Assembly: GCA_023374025.1 (NCBI GenBank)
Contig: SIJG01000017.1
Coordinates: forward strand, 759,671 to 823,670
Source of the DNA: Heterodera schachtii
Taxonomy: Eukaryota > Nematoda > Chromadorea > Rhabditida > Heteroderidae
Reading direction: 5' to 3'
Length of the DNA stretch: 64,000 nucleotides
Position numbers and translations under genes: made by a program. The notes under the pieces were generated by a model that worked only from the letters and a program-made list of their open reading frames with translations, ran no database searches and was not told where the DNA came from. Within the stretch, counting starts at the first letter, position 1; every line of letters starts with the position of its first letter. Shown here piece after piece: positions 60,404-64,000 of this stretch.

Positions 60404-62511
60404 TCATTTGGGTTGGAACGAATTCCGGAGAATGTCAATGGCTTTTTGCAGAGTTTCATCTTTCTGAAATGCAAATTTTAAAAAGTATTTCGTGCGTTTT
60501 TCGGAAAAGGACCTTGAAAAAACACAACCGAATGAAATGGTCGTTGCCCTTTCGATTTTCAGGCGAATAGAAAGCCGAGGGAGGAATAGTAGCCAATTTC
60601 TAAGAAAAAAAAGTAAGGAGAAAAACGTTTTGGAAGAGCGAACCTTTTCTCGACAAAGCCAACGACAAAAGCCGAAATCCAAGGCATTTTCCATTTCATC
60701 GGATTCATTTCTCAATTTAAATTGCCCATCTGACGAGGAAAAAGAATTGTTTTAAGTTTTCACTTTCCAATTACCCAAATGACTGAAATCAGCAATCATA
60801 AAGTACCTGGAAAAGAATAGAATCAATTAGTATCCGTCCAATTTTTCCCCTTTGATCACCCGCCGTCCGGAATTATCGGCCTGAACCCGGCGGACTCCAA
60901 ATATTTGGCCAGCAAATCTCTCTTTGCCGCCAATTCGAGTACAATGCCCGACCGGAGGTAACTGTTCTCCGTCTGTCCGCTTTCCAAATGGGCGAGTTCC
61001 TCCTCAAAAGCACGGGCGAGTGCTTCTTGCATTGGGGTGGGACAAGTGAACACTGAAAAGAATCGAATCGAATTAAGCAGTTTTTTAAACAAATTCAGAA
61101 ATTGAATTGAATTTTTGCCCAATTTTCACAAAACAAAAAATTAACGAAAAAAATAAATTAGTGAAACATTGAGAATATAAAATTTAGTTACCGCAATTCT
61201 CATGGATTTTCTTCATTGGTTCCAACAGCCATTTGGGTCCCACCGACCACCCCGTCTTCCACCCGGTGGCACTGAACACTTTCCCGGCACTTCCGATTGT
61301 GATTGTCCTCTCGTACATTCCGGGCAAACTCGCTGAAAGGTTGGAAATATTTTATTAGATGATCAAGGACCGACCGAAGCGGACCATTTCGCCACCGGGG
61401 TAAACCATCCATTCGTAAACTTCGTCCTGAAATTGATAATAAAATTCGAAAATAAATGCGAAAACGAACCGCAACAACAAGCAAATCCTTCTCTTCTGCA
61501 AGTTCGGCTAACTGTTCCAATTCCTTACGACTGTAAAGCTTTCCGCTTGGGTTGTTCGGACTAAATTTGATTTTGCCAATTTTTGGAGAATTCCCGGCAA
61601 TTTTTTCCCATTTTACCCCTCCCTACTTGTTTATCACAATCATTTTTGTCCGGTCAGTGACTTTGCTTCGCACCACTTCCATGTCGAGTCGGTAACCCGA
61701 ACTCCCACGAGCCTCCGGGTCCAACTCCAAAACGACCGGGACGGGAATTCCGCCGGCCATTTTAATCTGAAAATTCAAAGAGATAAAGAAAAAGTCGCCA
61801 AATGCCGAGTTTATACCTGAGAGACGTAACTGTCATAAGCAGGTTCAAAAACTGGAAAATATGGCAATGAACAAATTAAAAAAGAGTGCCCACTGATTGC
61901 CTCGTCGCCCGCGTTGAGCCAACCCATAAAAGCGTAATAGAGGGACAAATAGGCACCGACGGTGACCAACACTTCCGACTGGGCATCCACGGAAACGCCG
62001 AGGAGACGTGAATAAAGTTTTGCCAACACTGAGACCAAACGCGGGTGGCCATAGCCACGAGTGTACTGAAAAAGGCGAAACGTAAAGCCAAGTTTGGGAA
62101 CATATAATACATTAATTGATGGGTGGATTTACCTGGTGGAAATCGGTCCTTTCGGGGCTTTTTCCGATATCGGCCAAATGTCGCGCGAGAAAATCTGGCA
62201 TTGGAGAATCAGTAAAACCCTGAAATGAAAACAATAAAAGAAAATATGAAAAGTACGACCTGTCCCAGATTAACCGCATTGCATTCGACAGCCAAAGCAG
62301 TAAATTCAACCCTTTGAGCAAAATTACATTGGTTAAATGGGAAAACAAATCAAAAAACAAACCAAATGCTTTTTCCCGCTCCATGGACGATTTTTGATGG
62401 CGAATGTCTGCTGGGTTTAGTTGGCATTGCCGAAGTTGACAGAAAACGACGTAAAAAATGAAAGGAAATGAGTCGGGATTTTCTTTCCACAAAATAAGCT
62501 GAATGACGCAT
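60404..62511 (-). CDS. Kynurenine aminotransferase / cysteine-S-conjugate beta-lyase
   Basis: A PLP fold-type I aminotransferase converting kynurenine to kynurenic acid (KAT I/III group). From ATG 62511 the N-terminus MRHSAYFVERKSRLISFHFL with RRFLSTSA resembles a mitochondrial presequence. Then KIVHGAGKSIWVEFTALAVE, NAVNLGQGFTDSPMPDFLAR, RGYGHPRLVSVLAKLYSRLL, LVTVGAYLSLYYAFMGWLN, VFEPAYDSYVSQ, MIVINNPNNPSGKLYSRKEL and the PLP-lysine block RTITIGSAGKVFSATGWKTG. C-terminal exons give GGYFMIADFSHL, GFCRWLCREK, LATIPPSAFYSPENRKGNDH, FIRLCFFK and KDETLQKAIDILRNSFQPK at stop 60404. All blocks match KATs in order. In the DEVYEWMVYPGGEMVRF region one splice join replaces a shifted frame. The start could instead be the internal ATG of MPTKPS, giving a cytosolic form. 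Confidence 0.9.
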
Positions 62512-63136
62512 TCCACGTAATTGAGATGGGAGAATGTGAAGAAATGAACTGATAAGCAGAAAAACAGCCACAGGTGAGAAGCTGATAAGAGTTTTTGTTT
62601 AATTTGAGCGTTTTGCCAAATTTTGCGATTTTTTACTTTTCAAATGATTGACTGTTGTTTTGGGGACGGGGGGGGGGACGTGAAGGGGCTCTAATAAAAG
62701 TTGCTCGGAAATATCTCGGGATAAAGTTCTTGAAGCTCCTGTCCCAGTCTCATTTAGTTCTCGGGCCCATTAGTGCTAATTGTAAGACGCTGTAGTGGAA
62801 AGGGAGGCCAAAGTTGACCCCATCCCCCCCCCCCCCGCCCCTCTGTCAGTTCATGCTTTGGTGTGTGTGGCAATGTCGCGACTCGTTCGAATCCATTCCA
62901 TGTGGGTTCTCACATTTCACGCAACTTCTCCTCCCTCCCTCCCCTCCCCCCGCCACTGCACCAAACCAGTCCAAATGCTCTCTTCTCTTCTCGTCCTTCC
63001 CTCCTAAGTCCCTCCGATCTCTCGTGGCATTCCTTCCGCGTCCATCGGCTTTTTCTTTTCTTCTTGCATCACCAATTGCGCTTCTTCTCTCTGCTGATTG
63101 TTATTCATTTTTGCTTATCCCATAATCCCTCCGCCG
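62512..63136. other. Divergent spacer, pyrimidine-rich
   Basis: It lies between the aminotransferase (-) and the ground-like gene (+). It contains G and C runs (62668-62676, 62825-62836) and CT-rich DNA. No gene is supported; plus-strand frames here are Pro/Ser/Leu low complexity. Confidence 0.5.
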
Positions 63137-64000
63137 ATGCTTTGCATTTTCCACCAACACTTTCCGTCTTTGCTTTTTTGTCCCATTGAATTGGTGGTCC
63201 TCCTTCTCCTCTCATCGCTTTTCCCTCGCGTCCATGGGCAACAAAATGGTCAAAATGGCTAATTGTCAAATTGTTGCCATTTTAAACATTGGTTCAGCTT
63301 ATTCTGTCGGGGGGTCGGCTCCCTCTCCCCAATCGGCGCCTCTTTACGGTCCGCCGGCGAGGACACCCGCGTTGCCTGCCTATCCGCCACCGGCGGTGGT
63401 CCAAGTCGGGCCACAATATCCTCCACCCCAACCTCCGCTCAGAGAGACGAGTTACGGAGGATGTGCTGCTGGGGAATGCGCAGCGGTGGAAAATGGTGGG
63501 CAATTAGCAAACATTCTTTAGCATTTCGTTCTTTTGTGGTTATTAGCACAATAATCGCCAAAAGTTATATTGTAACAGCTTTTCCGGTGCCGACCTGCTA
63601 CCTGAACAAGGACGGGTTCATGTGTTGTAACAAGGAATTGGAAAATTTAATGGTAAATTAAGCTCGAGAATTACCATAAAAAAGATCGAGTCGAGACTCT
63701 CGATTAATTAAACGGATTAAGGACAACACTTACCGTAACATCAGCAGGTCGAGGGGAGGGAAATGGAAGCGGTGCAACATCCATCAAGTGAAACCAATTG
63801 AAATAAGGGCAAACTGTTCTTTTTCTTCACAGGTAGCGGTGTCAACTCAACGAAATGCAGAGAAACATTTTGGCGTGGATTTTGAGACCGTTGTTGGGGC
63901 CGGAGACTTTGCAGCAAAAAATTACTTCAACCAAGACTTAGTGGGGGAGGGGGGGGGAAGAAGAAAAGGCTAAGCAAAAGCATTTAGATTTGCAAAATAA
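63137..64000 (+). CDS. grl: Secreted ground-like domain protein, 3' end outside window
   Basis: Ground-like proteins are nematode secreted proteins related to hedgehog-like (warthog/groundhog) families. ATG 63137 gives a signal peptide (IELVVLLLLSSLFPRVHG). An intron at 63248 joins in phase to AYSVGGSAPSPQSAPLYGPP, a Pro-rich linker with PQYPPPQPPLRE, then SYGGCAAGECAAVEN. The next exons give FPVPTCYLNKDGFMCCNKEL, VSTQRNAEKHFGVDFETV and GAGDFAAKNYFNQDL. The CC..EL..LM...V block and F...F start of the ground-like domain are clear. The last exon probably splices at GACTTA/GTGGGG near 63939, so the end of the domain lies beyond the window. Confidence 0.85.

Overview
The window reads as nuclear DNA of a nematode, most likely a cyst nematode (Heteroderidae, Globodera/Heterodera type). 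The evidence is many short GT-AG introns, likely spliced-leader acceptors (TTTTCAG type) a few bases before several start codons, nematode families such as ground-like and LIN-10, and an F-box-like protein (12.6-13.8 kb) of a type I know to be expanded in Globodera. All gene models were spliced by eye from the sequence. Exon edges are good to a few bases where family alignment supports them, less so elsewhere.

Layout. 1-6.7 kb: PIG-B GPI mannosyltransferase (partial, -), a PCMTD-type isoaspartyl methyltransferase-like protein (-), an unusual membrane protein with one RING2/IBR-like zinc domain (+), and an SPSB SPRY/SOCS-box protein (-) carrying an apparent one-base frameshift. 6.7-12.5 kb: poly(G)/poly(C)-rich DNA with three weak, unrecognised minus-strand coding candidates. 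12.6-18.3 kb: F-box-like gene (-), then tRNA isopentenyltransferase (gro-1/TRIT1, +) followed 114 bp later by TOM40 (+), an operon-like spacing. 18.6-27.8 kb: a gene-free nested inverted duplication of hAT-like elements that ends in an inverted, truncated 5' copy of the isopentenyltransferase gene. 27.8-36.9 kb: more mobile DNA (a tRNA-headed element split by a 1.9 kb foldback, several MITEs), microsatellite and low-complexity sequence.

36.9-64 kb is gene rich again: an Eyes-absent homologue with a degenerate phosphatase site (+), LIN-10/X11 with PTB and two PDZ domains (-), the MAU-2/SCC4 cohesin loader (+), a NOL9-type polynucleotide kinase (-), a TBC1D5-like RabGAP (+) followed 229 bp later by an unrecognised acidic nuclear-type protein (+), a kynurenine aminotransferase (-), and a secreted ground-like protein (+) running off the window end.

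The genes are mostly unrelated housekeeping or regulatory functions. The most distinctive content is the 14.3-27.8 kb rearrangement, whose order of events can be read from target-site duplications and an empty site, and the EYA homologue that has lost its catalytic aspartates.
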